DNA from: Andalucia godoyi | Lineage: Eukaryota; Discoba; Jakobea; Jakobida; Andaluciidae | Reading direction: 5' to 3' | Length of the DNA stretch: 64,000 nt | NCBI GenBank assembly: GCA_009859145.1 | Contig: VRVR01000065.1 | Coordinates: forward strand, 13,253 to 77,252 | Shown here: in pieces, positions 29,548-40,848 of the stretch | Layout of the letters: each line of letters begins with the position of its first letter | Numbering within the stretch: the stretch's first letter is position 1 | Made by a program: the position numbers and the translations under genes | Notes under the pieces: model-generated | What the model saw: the letters and a program-made list of their open reading frames with translations, nothing else | What the model was told of the DNA's origin: nothing | Database searches by the model: none

Positions 29548-32487
29548 TCATTGCTTCTCTCCATCTTCTGAGTCTTCTTCCTGTGAATTCATGAAGAAGC
29601 TTGCGTCTGTATTTGACGCGACTCGGCTGTATTCTATGGGTCTGGGCGGATGTGCATAGACACTTTGAAGAGGGATTGGAACTCCGTGCATTGGCGGCAT
29701 TGGCATGGAAGGCATTCCTTGTGCGTACATCATTGGAAATGAGGGAGGAAACGCCATGTATGGACTTTGGTTATGGGGATAGTACCACGGTGGCCAAACG
29801 GGCGTGTATTGACTGGGCTGTGAAATGGGAAAGGGAACAACTGGCGGGGGCACAATGTGTGGTATTTTCATGAACACAAAAGTTTTGCGGCCATCTTTTT
29901 CAAGTCGTATGCATGGCAGCTGGTGAAGTAAGCTTGAAAGCCGCTGAATGGTGACTGGTTGAAGTCCAGTCATTGTGCTTCTGAGATGCGAATTTGCTCT
30001 CATTAAAACATCAGAAAGCTCTCCAAGGCTTCCTTCTTCGGCTGAGTAGGGATTGTTCGTCTTTGCTTGTTGCTCCCAAAATGGAACCAAAACATCTCGA
30101 TATTGTATTCCTGTGTTATTTCCGACAGGTACGTGCTCTCTTGCTGCTTTCTTGTTGTCAATGTTTGCATCGCCTACGTGTAAAGTACTCCATTTGTCAA
30201 TAACAAGACGCCACAACTCTGCGGCCCCCTTTTCTACCATTTGACGCAATGCTGATCTAGCTGAAGTGTTTGATGATGCCAATCCACTATCACACGTGAC
30301 CATCGCTTCCAAAGGTGGTTCTTGGACGTGGATGCATTTTATGAAGGGCGTCAACTCTGGTGCAAGAGGTTGCTGTCCAACGCATATGATCCTTGCGTCT
30401 GTCTTCTGCCACGGAGAGGTCTTGTTCTCCTTCCATTCTCGTTGAAGAATGTATCGATTGAGCGAGTCGCTATTTAACGGAAGCGCATCGCAGTCTACCA
30501 CAACCAATCCTCCTTCACGCACCACGGCATGATTCCAAACATTCCGATTTAGTTCAGCGATGCTGATGTGCACGATACGTTCAGCAGCCGCTTCTTTGAA
30601 CAGTCGCACGATGACTTCCGTTGCGCTACACGGACCTACGAACATGAGGATTGGAGCCTTTGCGATTTTCATCTTTTCAGGCCCAGGTAGAAATGGACGT
30701 GAAGTTTCTACGAGAATGCTGTGCAGTACGTTGCTGACGTCCGCCTCTTCTTTTTCAAGGACGTATCGCGATAACAATGATTTGAGTGATCCATCTTCCT
30801 TTGAAGCAATGGCTCCGCAGATTCGCACAGCAGGGCAGTCCACTTCGTTGGCGTTCCCAGGTTTCAAGCGCGGAGGTTCACCACCTGTGATGATGTGTAC
30901 TTTTTCCTGATGTTCGCTGTGGCTGTGTTCTTCTTTGTTCGTATGAGATTCTTTGAAGCGAAGATAATTACCATTTGAAAGCAATGGCAAGTAGTTTTGG
31001 ATATCCTTTTGAAAGGTATCATCTTTGAGACGAGCGCGAAACCTGTCTCTCAACAGGTCATCGTCGTCGATGCCTCTCCTTTCGTCTTGCCGGAGCCCTA
31101 TGAATGCATGCCAAAACTGCTTAGACTCTTCGCTGAAGAGACTCACTTGTTGCCAGCGTCCTTCTTTTCTATCCGAGCCTGTGACCCATTTGTCGCTGGC
31201 ATGGTACACATACCATTGTCTGTCAATAGTATACGCAAACAGCTTTCCCTTGAAAAGTCCATGCATGATGAATGCTTGTGCAGCCTGTTTCCTGCTCGTT
31301 TCACATATGTTGTAGGAGTTTCCTGACGCTTTGATGTCTGCAAGAATTTCGTTCCGAAGTTCGTGTACTCTCAGCATAACGTGATAGCGTTGAATGACAG
31401 ATGTTTCTTTCGATTCTGCCCACCAAATGTCTGTCAGCCATGATTCGTAGTTGTCTAACTGGAGATGTTCACCGTTGTGCATTGCGTTCTCGATAGCGCT
31501 GCGTGCCTTCGGTACAGATATCGGCTCTCTTCCCCGGAGGCACCGAACCATATGATGAAAGATGTCATTTTTTGCTGGCGTTACGCACCAGAGGCTTTCG
31601 TGACACTTGTGTGAAGGATTTATATGGACTTCGATTGGATGTTTCCTCGCTTCTTCCCATATTTTATATGCAAAGTACGGGTCGAACGCAGGATCATCCA
31701 GTTGGCCTGGCACGTAGTCAACGATCTGCACTCTCTTTCTCAGTTCGGTTTCTTCGGCATTTCGATCTCCCTTCCAAACACTGCTCATATCGTCTTTTGT
31801 CACTGCAATGTTCTCCAGAAAAGGCACCGAGACTAGACTGCACAGCGGAAGGCGATCCCGTTTCAGCGAGCTTCCAAGAAGCGGAATGAATCGTTGTTTG
31901 TACATCATGAAGTGGTTGCCCATTACAATTCCTGAAGGGGCTTCCGCTTGAACTTCATCTAAAATGTCCCAGTCTCGCGCCAGTATTCGTGGGAAAGTTA
32001 CGATGGCTTCCTGTAAACCGCCGCTGTCTCCATCAGACAAAAACACATAGGCGGTGAGAGAGTCGACATTTATGGGAGTCAACATCTTGTACAACATAGG
32101 GCGCAATTTGTTCAAAAAATCAATTGTGACTTTCCATATGTCTCGTCGACAACCAGGAATCAGCTGGTTCATTATTAGATCTTGTGTGGGGTGCGTGGTC
32201 GTAAACATTAAATGTGTGCCAGTCTGTATATCATAAAGCAAATTGCCATTTCGATTAGGATCCAAACAGTACTTGAACACCAACTCCTCTTGCTCTTCCA
32301 CGGTAACATCCATGTATGTTATTGAATTGTCTGCAAAGGGTTCCCATACCATATTCATTGCATCCGAAAGCTTATTGCATTCGTACATCTTACATTGTTT
32401 CCCAAAGGTCTCTTTTACCTCGCCTCTGCGCATCCGTTTGGGTGAGCGCTTGATCTCATCGGATTCCATCATTGTTTGTAGATTCAT
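29548..32487 (-). CDS. 979-aa degenerate D5-like primase-helicase
   Basis: Intronless, ATG 32487 to TAA 29548. Order of parts: an N-terminal segment of about 280 residues with FPRILARDW and LLGSSLKRDRLPL, like the AEP primase half of NCLDV D5 proteins; a D5_N-like region (QWYVYHASDKWV, then DTFQKDIQNYLPLLSNGNYL); an SF3-like ATPase region at about 630-740 (ILMFVGPCSATEV in place of a GxxGxGKS loop, GGLVVVDCDAL, DARIICVGQQPLAPEL); and a Pro/Met-rich tail of about 110 residues. The P-loop Lys is missing, so ATPase activity is doubtful. It may be a domesticated gene of large-DNA-virus or polinton-like origin. The match is by pattern only. Confidence 0.5.
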   Translation of the reverse strand: MNLQTMMESDEIKRSPKRMRRGEVKETFGKQCKMYECNKLSDAMNMVWEPFADNSITYMDVTVEEQEELVFKYCLDPNRNGNLLYDIQTGTHLMFTTTHPTQDLIMNQLIPGCRRDIWKVTIDFLNKLRPMLYKMLTPINVDSLTAYVFLSDGDSGGLQEAIVTFPRILARDWDILDEVQAEAPSGIVMGNHFMMYKQRFIPLLGSSLKRDRLPLCSLVSVPFLENIAVTKDDMSSVWKGDRNAEETELRKRVQIVDYVPGQLDDPAFDPYFAYKIWEEARKHPIEVHINPSHKCHESLWCVTPAKNDIFHHMVRCLRGREPISVPKARSAIENAMHNGEHLQLDNYESWLTDIWWAESKETSVIQRYHVMLRVHELRNEILADIKASGNSYNICETSRKQAAQAFIMHGLFKGKLFAYTIDRQWYVYHASDKWVTGSDRKEGRWQQVSLFSEESKQFWHAFIGLRQDERRGIDDDDLLRDRFRARLKDDTFQKDIQNYLPLLSNGNYLRFKESHTNKEEHSHSEHQEKVHIITGGEPPRLKPGNANEVDCPAVRICGAIASKEDGSLKSLLSRYVLEKEEADVSNVLHSILVETSRPFLPGPEKMKIAKAPILMFVGPCSATEVIVRLFKEAAAERIVHISIAELNRNVWNHAVVREGGLVVVDCDALPLNSDSLNRYILQREWKENKTSPWQKTDARIICVGQQPLAPELTPFIKCIHVQEPPLEAMVTCDSGLASSNTSARSALRQMVEKGAAELWRLVIDKWSTLHVGDANIDNKKAAREHVPVGNNTGIQYRDVLVPFWEQQAKTNNPYSAEEGSLGELSDVLMRANSHLRSTMTGLQPVTIQRLSSLLHQLPCIRLEKDGRKTFVFMKIPHIVPPPVVPFPISQPSQYTPVWPPWYYPHNQSPYMAFPPSFPMMYAQGMPSMPMPPMHGVPIPLQSVYAHPPRPIEYSRVASNTDASFFMNSQEEDSEDGEKQ

Positions 32488-32577
32488 CGATTTGGAATTG
32501 GTTTTGTTTGCACTGTTTATGGCTGACGAGAGATTTGAGAGATAATGACATGTTGCGTGGAGGGATGTCGTTGAACT

Positions 32578-32640
32578 TTTGATGTCTATTTTTTTCTATC
32601 TCTCTTTTTTTTTCTCTCCCTCCCTCTGTCCCATGACGAT
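32578..32640. promoter_or_regulatory. pyrimidine/purine tract upstream of the D5-like gene
   Basis: A plus-strand run of T and C about 90-150 bp upstream of ATG 32487 (purine-rich in the gene's sense). Similar tracts precede other genes here. Possible core promoter or 5' UTR element. Confidence 0.25.
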
Positions 32641-34972
32641 CCTTTGCTTTTGCAACGCCAAATTTACCGAGTAGCTGAATAAACGAGTATTGGCACTCGA
32701 ATAATTCTTGATTCGCTATTTCGTGCATATCATGTCAACAACGTCTTCGTTCAACATACATACAATCCGATGACGATGTTCGGCACCATCCTCAATTGCC
32801 TTGAATGTGAACTTGATCCAGAAAGAAGTATGAAAAAATGTTTTGCGACATAACTGACTGCAAAAGCTTAAGCAGGAACGAAATGGCCGGAACGATCCTT
32901 GAATCATTTGCTTTGTTTGATGGATTACATACTAAGAAACATCGTCCTCACGGACTTCGTGAGCTGTTTACTATATTATGCTCGTTGGAGGAAGACTCGA
33001 GCATGAGAGCTAGTCTGCATATGCGTATACTTTGTGAAACCTCGTCGTCACATTACTCGTAATTTCTACAATATTTCCGCAGAACTCCTTACGAATCTAG
33101 ACGCGGCAGACTGGACACTCCCCAGACACTGAGGTGCTGTTTCTCATGAAGACATTGGTGTTGCACTATGCAAAACTTTACAGTTGTATGATCTTTCTCG
33201 GAAGCATGTCGTGCCAAACCCCTGAAATTCCTGGGCAATCTGCAAGATGTACGACTTCAACATTTAAGACTGCTTTCGATAAAAGAGGTCAACCAACGCA
33301 TTTGTCGCCTCAAGACCTCTCTTGAATCCCAGTACTCGAGCCTACCTGCACGTCAAGCATGCAAGACAAGGCACCTGATTGGTCAAATGAGCAAAATTCT
33401 CGAGTTTGACATTGTTCTATGGATTCACAAAGTGACTCGGTTTATGGTCCTTCGAGACGACCTCCAGTACCCAGGGGTCCGCCAAGAGTTTCGATGGTAC
33501 CCAGGCATGTCCCTCGGTGCGCGGGGAGGTCTCAGCCGCGTCCCCCCGATCCGTCGGGAACACTCGAGAAATAGCGCGGATTTTGAGCAGTGGTCGCGCT
33601 GTTGAGTTGCAGATGGTCACATCCTTCTTCTAATACTTGAAGCTCCAAAGAAGCGGAGATGTTGGGTGGATTTGATTCATCCGATGCGGATGGTCTTTGA
33701 GTGGAAACGTAAATCTGCACCAGGTTTCTTTTTCTCGGTTCTGCAATGTTGCAGCAATTAATGTCGTGCAAGAAAGTTGGTACTCTGACTCTTGAGAACA
33801 GTTTCGCGAACTTTGTCAACGAGAGTGCGGCTGAAATCCAGTAGGACAAACTATGAGAGGAAAAATCACAGACAGGCTGCGAAAAGGATCGAGCGGATTT
33901 GACGTTCCGTTGCTGTATGACGATGTCGAAACGGTATTTTATCTCTCTTGGTGATGATGATATGATCGTCTACGCCACTTCGTGTGGGTGACTGAACGTG
34001 TTTTCAACAGTTTGCTCTAGAAAGAGCTGTAAAAAAATGAATCTTTTAAACTGCCGTCTCTTCTTGATCCTGCTGGGAAGCTTCTGTTTCTGAGAGCTTT
34101 TATTCCTAATTTCTGCACTTTCAAATGAAGCGTGTTTGTAAAGTTGAATTGTTTAACTCGAACGCATTTCATTCTTTTGGATGACACTGCGGGATGCACA
34201 GCTCTGCCTTCACTTTTGCCGCCGTCTTTCACCTTTCATTGCACCAGTGTAGCTTGCTTCTTTGTTTGACACTGCGTACAGCTCGTACATGGTGTTCTTT
34301 GGCGGGACCTTAGCTTTGTGTGAATTCTCCAGTGACATAATGAAGGAACTTCTTATTTATGGACGCCAGTGAAACGAAGTTGTTGCGAGTTGCTCTTAAT
34401 CCCATGCTTTTTTGTTGTCCTACAGTGCCACTAAATCGGTGATTTGGTCTTCAGAAAGCCGTCTCGCTGTCTTCATAGATGCAGCCGAAGCACGCAACTG
34501 TCTCTCTCAACGCAGTAATACAGAACATTTTGCGCGCCCCCTACATTTGCGATCGCACATCTCGTAGGTGCGAATTCTGCTCTGCTCGATCATTAATCAC
34601 TTTTTTCATTCTTTGTTCAGCAGAGACAGGCCTCAGCACGTGTCAGAAGCATTGTTCCGTTTGACAAGCAGCTCGAGATCATTCTCTTCTGGTTGTGCTG
34701 GAGATCGAGACTCGTTACGGCCTCTCAGTTTGTCGTGAACGGCTATGCAGTGCCAACTTGTCCTCAAACGAGGATTCCGCCCCATCGTCTGTTCTGCAGT
34801 CACGCTGCGACTGTGCCGCATTCCGTTTTCATCGTGCTCCCCAGTCACTTTTTTGTCTGGGTGTGGGAGAAGGGCGCAAAACCTTACTCAGGTGATAAAA
34901 AATTGTCATCCAGTTCAATGAAACGGAGAGTCGGGAGGGCGAATTCCCAGTTTAAGTTATTGCTATTGCAAG
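32641..34972. other. gene-poor stretch with coding fragments
   Basis: A minus-strand frame at 33532-33849 has reasonable protein composition but opens with TTG and no ATG, so it is at best an exon. Others (32838-33062, 33134-33325, 34695-34995) are weaker. No feature can be assigned. Confidence 0.3.
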
Positions 34973-35545
34973 TCACCAAGATACGGACGGTATAGATAAA
35001 CACAACATTACAAGGTTGGATAAAAACACTGTCGAGCGATCGAGGTTGGTGTTTGGATCATTCGGTTCCAAAGTCATGAACCAGATACTGGCTGACATTA
35101 GTGGTGCAAGAGATCGCATTTCATCGTGGATTACAACCAAGATGAAATTCAGACAAATCCACTCTTTCCTCGAGGACGCAGATGTCGAATGGAGATTAGA
35201 GGTTGTGTCTCCGAGGAAAGTTCTGCAGACGGAAAGTGAAGAGTTTGGCATTTCTGGAATCCTAAGAAGCTGCGTAAAACACCCCATGTCTTCAATTTCG
35301 TCGTCTGTTTCAAAGGTTGTCATGATGGCTGCTGGACCGCTTATGCAGCCCTTGTCGATCTTGCGACGAAAATCCGTCAACAATTTTTTGAAATTGCCTG
35401 ATTCCGACACGCCTATGTACTCGTAATTCGGGTTTCCAGAACTATAAATCCGAAAGACAAAATACAGCACCTGTTCACGGAAGCCCTGCACAAAATGCGG
35501 CGTGTCGGATAAAAGGATTGCAGGATGTTCCAAACTAAAGAGCAT
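34973..35545 (-). CDS. 190-aa hypothetical protein
   Basis: ATG 35545 to TGA 34973. The start has strand-like sequence (VLYFVFRIYSSGNPNYEYIG) and an acidic patch (ETDDEIED). The C-terminus is hydrophobic. A plus-strand frame of 136 codons overlaps (35016-35426) and cannot be excluded. No family is recognised. Confidence 0.35.
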   Translation of the reverse strand: MLFSLEHPAILLSDTPHFVQGFREQVLYFVFRIYSSGNPNYEYIGVSESGNFKKLLTDFRRKIDKGCISGPAAIMTTFETDDEIEDMGCFTQLLRIPEMPNSSLSVCRTFLGDTTSNLHSTSASSRKEWICLNFILVVIHDEMRSLAPLMSASIWFMTLEPNDPNTNLDRSTVFLSNLVMLCLSIPSVSW

Positions 35546-36078
35546 TCACACGCGCACTCCCTGCTTTTTTGAAACATCCATGTATTTTTCTTCCGTCCGG
35601 CTCTCTTTTGTTGAATCTCTAAATGTCTGCTTCAGTAGAGACTGATTAAAAAAAATTGAGTGGAAATCGGAATATATTCAGAAAGTCACTTGCATGTCGT
35701 GTCTGGAACGGTCTGTTTCCGAAACTCTGTGAAATGTTGCATACAGAGTCTCCTTTTCAGTGCAAGATATAATTCACTACCCACGACTATGACGAATGCC
35801 TGTATGCGGAAAGTTTCGTTTCTTTGCGGGTCTCCCCCGTTCTATGAGGTGTCATCAGTTCAAAAATATTACAGTGGGATGATAGGTCGGTATGTTGAGA
35901 GCTGCTGTTGTGGAAGTCACGTAACAACAACAAGTCAAAAACGGAAACTTTCCGCTCGCCGCAGAAGACGTGACACGATGCAATGTTTCCGTCGGAAAGA
36001 GAAATCAACATCAGCTGATCTGCCCAGCACTTTCCTTTAACAATATTTTGAAAGAGAGTGACCTTCTGAACCTTCACA

Positions 36079-36382
36079 GTCCGGCAATGAAAACATTCCG
36101 TTTGCGGAGACTGATCTTTGCTTCAAGACTGCTTCTGTAACAATAAAGATTAACCAGAACGGAAGAGTGAAATCGACCGAGAAAGTCTGGATGAGGAGGA
36201 CCTTGGAAGAACGGCAAGAATACGAGTCGTTTTGGTCGAATAGACAGCTGCAGGAGAAACTCAAGTGCCTCGTTCTCGCATTTGCTCCTACTCCGCACGC
36301 TGCAGATTCCGCACCGGAACATCCGATTTCTGCTTCGAACTGCGCCGGAGCAGATCGGGAACAGGAGGGATGCTCGCACTAA
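36079..36382 (+). CDS. 3' exon of a small charged protein
   Basis: The exon starts after an acceptor-like CCTTCACAG and reads about 100 codons to TAA 36380-36382, with balanced, charged composition (RRTLEERQEYESFWSNRQLQ). The 5' exon was not found with confidence; candidates lie at 35660-36040. Unknown function. Confidence 0.3.
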
Positions 36383-36426
36383 ATGTTTTTTACGACCGCT
36401 GACGTTTGTGAATGCATTACAACCCC

Positions 36427-37173
36427 ATGACTCCACGGTTCGTGTCCATCCATTTCCTGAATATCGAAACTCGAATGAAGATGGTGCTGCCTAGAGAGCT
36501 TGGATCGACTTCGGGGTGCTTAGGAATGCATCTGTCGTGGCTTGAAAGGTCTGGATTGGACAGAATCGATCCTTCAACGGTTGTTGTTTTTCCTCTCGCT
36601 GCATTCACAGGTTACCAACAAATCATCTGTCCAACAGAGGATCGTCACAAATACGAAGTGGTGGCAAGCGCGTGGGAGTACGGGATCGCCGATTAATCCA
36701 ACCCAAATAAGGGTTGCTTTTTTATCAAAGAGCGTTTCCCGAATTGGACTGGTTTTGATGAAAAGGCAAAGACAGGTCAAAAAGGCATCTCCAATATCGT
36801 TTTTCTTTTCTCTTTCTTTTGGATTTTCATTGCAAAAAGGATCTTTTGCAGTAGGAATGCGCTTCGCTCTGACAGAAGTCCCCAATTCAACCAGTTCTGC
36901 ACCTCTCGGAACTCGCCAGACTGTGTTCCAGAGATTGATGGAAGGTATGCCGTTCTTCCTCCGTGGATGCCCATGCCCTCTGTCACTGGACAACGCAGAG
37001 TCCATCGGAATTGCGCCCTTCAGGCGCAAGAAGCCACCCGTCTTGCATTCGACGCAGAACAACTGCTGCCAGAGGAAGACTTCACAGAACCCCACCAGTT
37101 GACATCCCTCAGAGCTCTCAAGCAACGAACCGCATCCCGGGTGGCAGAGCTGTCCCTTTCTGACATGATTTAG
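36427..37173 (+). CDS. candidate two-exon gene of unknown function
   Basis: A frame from ATG 36427 reads about 89 codons to 36696 (MTPRFVSIHFLNIETRM...). A second open piece, in another frame, begins after a strong acceptor (TTTTGCAG at about 36844-36851) and ends at TAG 37173 with a helical, charged tail (EATRLAFDAEQLLPEEDF; SRVAELSLSDMI). An intron of 110-170 nt would join them, but the donor is not identified. They could also be two genes. Confidence 0.3.
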
Positions 37174-37212
37174 AGTCTGTTCCCAGGATGCTCTGCTGCA
37201 TGGAGCGTAGTC

Positions 37213-37542
37213 ATGATGGGCCAACAGCTACGACATGTCGTTTTCCAGCGAATCGGCAGACTCGGAATGGAGCCCACTTGTTCGGAACTCGAAGGTGATC
37301 TCAGGAAGGATAAGATTCCGATATGTGCATGTGACGAAAGATGTGAAGCATGTGATGATGTGCAAACGGGTTGGTATGTCAGGTTGACACGCGGGTACGA
37401 ACTATGCGTAACATGCTTCGCGAGCGTAGACCTCTCGTCCCGAGTGAGCCGGTGGCCGGCGTGCTCTTGTTTTCCACTCGGACGATATTTTCAGATTCAA
37501 GGCCCGTTCCCTCCAGTAGAAAGCAATGACAAATTTGAATGA
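37213..37542 (+). CDS. 109-aa protein with a ZZ-like Cys-rich motif
   Basis: ATG 37213 (MMGQQL...) to TGA 37542. The centre carries CACDERCEACDD, then a spacer with an aromatic residue, then YELCVTCF. C-x2-C followed after about 20 residues by Y-x-L-C-x2-C-F is the layout of ZZ-type zinc fingers, which bind histone or degron N-termini. The match covers one half of the finger only. Rest unassigned. Confidence 0.4.
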   Translation: MMGQQLRHVVFQRIGRLGMEPTCSELEGDLRKDKIPICACDERCEACDDVQTGWYVRLTRGYELCVTCFASVDLSSRVSRWPACSCFPLGRYFQIQGPFPPVESNDKFE

Positions 37543-38228
37543 GTCCTGGAGAGGACGGAGTGCAGACAATCGCATGTGGGGAACTGACAGCAGCTGGAAA
37601 TGGACACCGTTGCGGAAGAGCTTTCATCGCGAACAGGAAGAAGACATGGAAACTACTTTCGATACAAATAAATGTCGATGTTGTTGAATATGCTTGAATA
37701 TCATCTCAACAGTGGTATGCGTTCTGATGCAGCGAACAAGGCAAAGTCGTGGAGTTCTGTGAGTCTCCTTTGAGACAGAACGTTTCCAAAGCCACGACGA
37801 CGGGGACGGACTTTGAAGTCGTTCGGGACTAATCAGCGCCTCACTCTACACCGAGGCGATGCCTTCGAAGCACAGGTTGCTCCATTGATTCGGTGCCGTC
37901 AAAAGCAGCGAAGAGAGATATAAATGCCGAAAAAGATGTCAATGGGAAAGTCATTTTGAACTGTGCTGATCCACTTCCGTCAAAACCCTACAGGAATGCA
38001 AGTGCATGATACCGCAAGAGTGGAGTGATTTCGTATGCACGTGCGTGTGCAGTTCTTCGTGGAGTTCCTCGTTGGTGTCTCCAAATTTTCCCTTTGAGGC
38101 GAAAGACCGTTTGTGTGGGCCAGTAATAACTGTGCAATGGAGGAGACTTCTCGCCTTTTGCATTGCAAAGTCTTTGTTGCCAAGCATTTGCTCTTCTAAG
38201 AAATTTCTCTACTGTTTTGAAAGGCTGC
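37543..38228. other. intergenic stretch
   Basis: Only short frames, on both strands; nothing supported. Confidence 0.25.
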
Positions 38229-39325
38229 ATGGATGTCTCTGATGATTTCGTTACTGCAAAATGACTTTGTGAACGGAAGACCTGTCGGGCTGTGGAGTCC
38301 GTTTCGGCTGAACATCCGGTTTTGGAAAGCTGCGAGATTTCAACATCGGATTCGCGATTCACGACGCTTTTCTTTGTGCAGTACAGCACCAAAAATGCAC
38401 GCTCTCCAGGAAATTCACGAAAACCGATGAGATCGTGTTTACACCTTTTGAAGTTGCTCTTCGAAGATCGGATGAGAGGATTAAAATGCGGGTTGCGGAA
38501 TTCATTCATTTACTCATGTGCAATGCGAACAAGACGCAGCACGTCCGTGTCTACTCTGGTAAGCGGCACTCGGGAGCATCCAGGATTCCGGAGGCATTCG
38601 ACCGACAGATTGGCAAGCTCGTGTCTCTAATAGAAGCTGCCATTGAAGAGAGCTCTATCTTCGACAGAGACACTGAATATGTTTTGGTATACAATGTCCA
38701 GCCGGCTGCCGAGAACTGCGGGATATCCATAAACACGCTGATCCGCCAGAAGAGTTGGATCGAAGAAACAACGGATCTCCGCAGCACGCCAGCACATCTC
38801 TTTGTAGACGTCAGTTCCGGGATGGTTCGAAACAGCACCTCGGTACTCATTGCAGCCGGAGTAATGGATCCGGGCGACCAAGCGGCAGACGGGAAGCCTG
38901 CTGCCGCAGAGTATGGTTCCGTCTGAGGATGTAAGACGACCACTTCCATCCTAGCATTCGAATCTGATCAACCGCTGCTATTGTCAACCATAGGACAGAC
39001 TGTACATACTCCAATCGGCCAACGGAAAGGGAACTTCCAGGTGACATGCTGCATGACGCTTGGAGACGCTTTCGAGCGGGTTCTCAGTTCGAGCGCAAAG
39101 ACTCGAGCAGTACCAGAAATTACCAAGCCTCCTGCGAAATCCACCGACGCGATCGCCTTGAGTAGTGTTCGGATCATCAAGATTGTGCCTCTCGCTGCCG
39201 GCAGTCGAAACGCGACGATTTATGCCTCGGGCGACGTAGGGAATGCTCAAGACGACTGGATTGTTTTGGAGGAAGAGGCAATCATGCACCAAGCTTTCCC
39301 TGATGTCACACTGATGCGATGCTAG
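38229..39325 (+). CDS. candidate multi-exon or frame-broken gene, beta-rich
   Basis: Coding-like pieces follow one another in different frames: ATG 38229/38233 (MDVSDDFVTA); a piece from about 38270 to 38400 (SRFTTLFFVQYSTKNA); a long piece 38400-38926 (IVFTPFEVALRRSDERIK...); and 38927-39325 (GNFQVTCCMTL, FERVLSSSAK, ending LMRC and TAG). The repeated F-x-V ... F-x-V-x-S pattern recalls the end of the 24154 protein. The breaks may be introns of about 50 nt or frameshifts in a decaying copy. Exon borders are not resolved. Confidence 0.35.
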
Positions 39326-40010
39326 AATACGCCGATTCTCGGTTGCTTGAACTTTACATAAAGCGTGTGCAAGAGATGTCGAACATGCGACACCACAGAA
39401 GGCAGTTTATGAGACAGTCGAATCGATCCAGGATTCAAATTTGGATGAACCGTTCTAGGGCGCGCAATCGTGTTGGTAGATTTTACCGTTTGTCCTGAGG
39501 CGTCTGACTTGTCTGGAAATTAAGAGTTCACGATTTCAGTGGTCCTACTCCCTCTGCAGCCTCAGTTTCAACAATTCTTAAGTTGTCTGCTCCCACTTGA
39601 TGTTTTCGCTCAGAGAGTTCCTGTGGGAGTTTCACGACAATAAGTGCATGCGGTACGATTTCCTGGAGTAATTTCACCTGCTCTGCACCTGCATGCTTCA
39701 AAATCGTTCTTATGTTGTGTGCGAATGGCAGCCTGATGAAAGTTATGGATGGAACAATTGCTTGCATGCGCAGCTATCGATGAGAGATTGGAAAACAAAA
39801 CGTCATTCAGCAAATTCCCAACATCATCGAAACGCGCGGAACTGCATGCATTCGTAGGCGATGATTCAAAACGTCAAAATCCACTGAATTCTTCATTTTC
39901 GCAAGCTCGGAATGACCGCATTTTCCACCGCAAGTAAAGGTTGCAACCATCGACAATTGTTTTTCCGCGGAAACAGAGTGACCATGTGAAAAGGGACAAC
40001 TCTGACCTGC
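39326..40010. other. intergenic stretch
   Basis: Short overlapping frames only; no supported feature. Confidence 0.25.
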
Positions 40011-40604
40011 TCAATTCTCTGCATCGTTTTCGTATACAGTACCGACGGAAATCTGAGGAAACGGGAAGAATGCCAACGCCGTTCTTCTGCGTTTGCTCGG
40101 TGGGATCTCCGCTTCGCAGAGCCGGTTGTGTGACGATGGAGATCCCAAAAGCTCGTCAAACTTAGGCAACATCTGATTTTGCAGCGTATTCGAAACAAAA
40201 CTTTTCAACGGATAAAGCAACCAGAACAGCAAAGGGTGAATTGAAAGAAGGAAGAACGAGACACCGAGCGAAAGGGAACGAGATTTCAATAACTGCAAGT
40301 TCCCAATTTTTTGGTTTGCGAAAGGTGCAGCAGGAGAATCCAAAAAATATTCTGCAAGTGCAGTTAAATGGATGTGGAAGTCAGCTGCAACAGTACAAGT
40401 GACTAGCACTCCGGTAGGAATCTTAGCTCGCATGTTTTGACCGTCCCCAACACCCCAATCATGAACATCTTTCAACTGCTTTGATGCAAAAAACCAAAAA
40501 ACAGGAGGACTGGCGTTGTTACAGCACTGGCAGGAGAAATGACGATTCACAGATTGTACGTGCAGGCTCCTCGCGCGTGCTCGGATGCCGCTCCTAGTAT
40601 GCAT
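40011..40604 (-). CDS. 197-aa hypothetical protein
   Basis: ATG 40604 (frame open from 40658) to TGA 40011. The middle has a hydrophobic stretch (SFFLLSIHPLLFWLLYPL) that could be a membrane segment or a retained T-rich intron; the sequence on both sides is polar. The C-terminus has a nuclear-signal-like PPSKRRR. It is divergent from the Myb gene at 40849, 244 bp apart. Unknown function. Confidence 0.4.
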   Translation of the reverse strand: MHTRSGIRARARSLHVQSVNRHFSCQCCNNASPPVFWFFASKQLKDVHDWGVGDGQNMRAKIPTGVLVTCTVAADFHIHLTALAEYFLDSPAAPFANQKIGNLQLLKSRSLSLGVSFFLLSIHPLLFWLLYPLKSFVSNTLQNQMLPKFDELLGSPSSHNRLCEAEIPPSKRRRTALAFFPFPQISVGTVYENDAEN

Positions 40605-40848
40605 TTTGGCATTACTCAAAAATGGAAATCGGGTGATCCGAGACTCCGAGAAGATCAACTCGGGAGTTTGCTTGCTGACATGCTTTGCATCTTCCGCACA
40701 GTCGTCGGGTTTTCTGGTAATCGGCCAAATCGGACGCCATCCATTTCTGTTTCGTTTATTTTTGGTGATGGATGGTCACTGTTCGTGAGGCAACTAGGGC
40801 AACGGATGGAAAGCAGATGTCGTCTCCTTCCTTTCCTTCGTTTTACAC

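Noticed and set aside
35016-35426. 136-codon plus-strand frame opposite the 190-aa hypothetical gene
   Set aside because: Shorter and less protein-like than the minus-strand frame, though not fully excluded.
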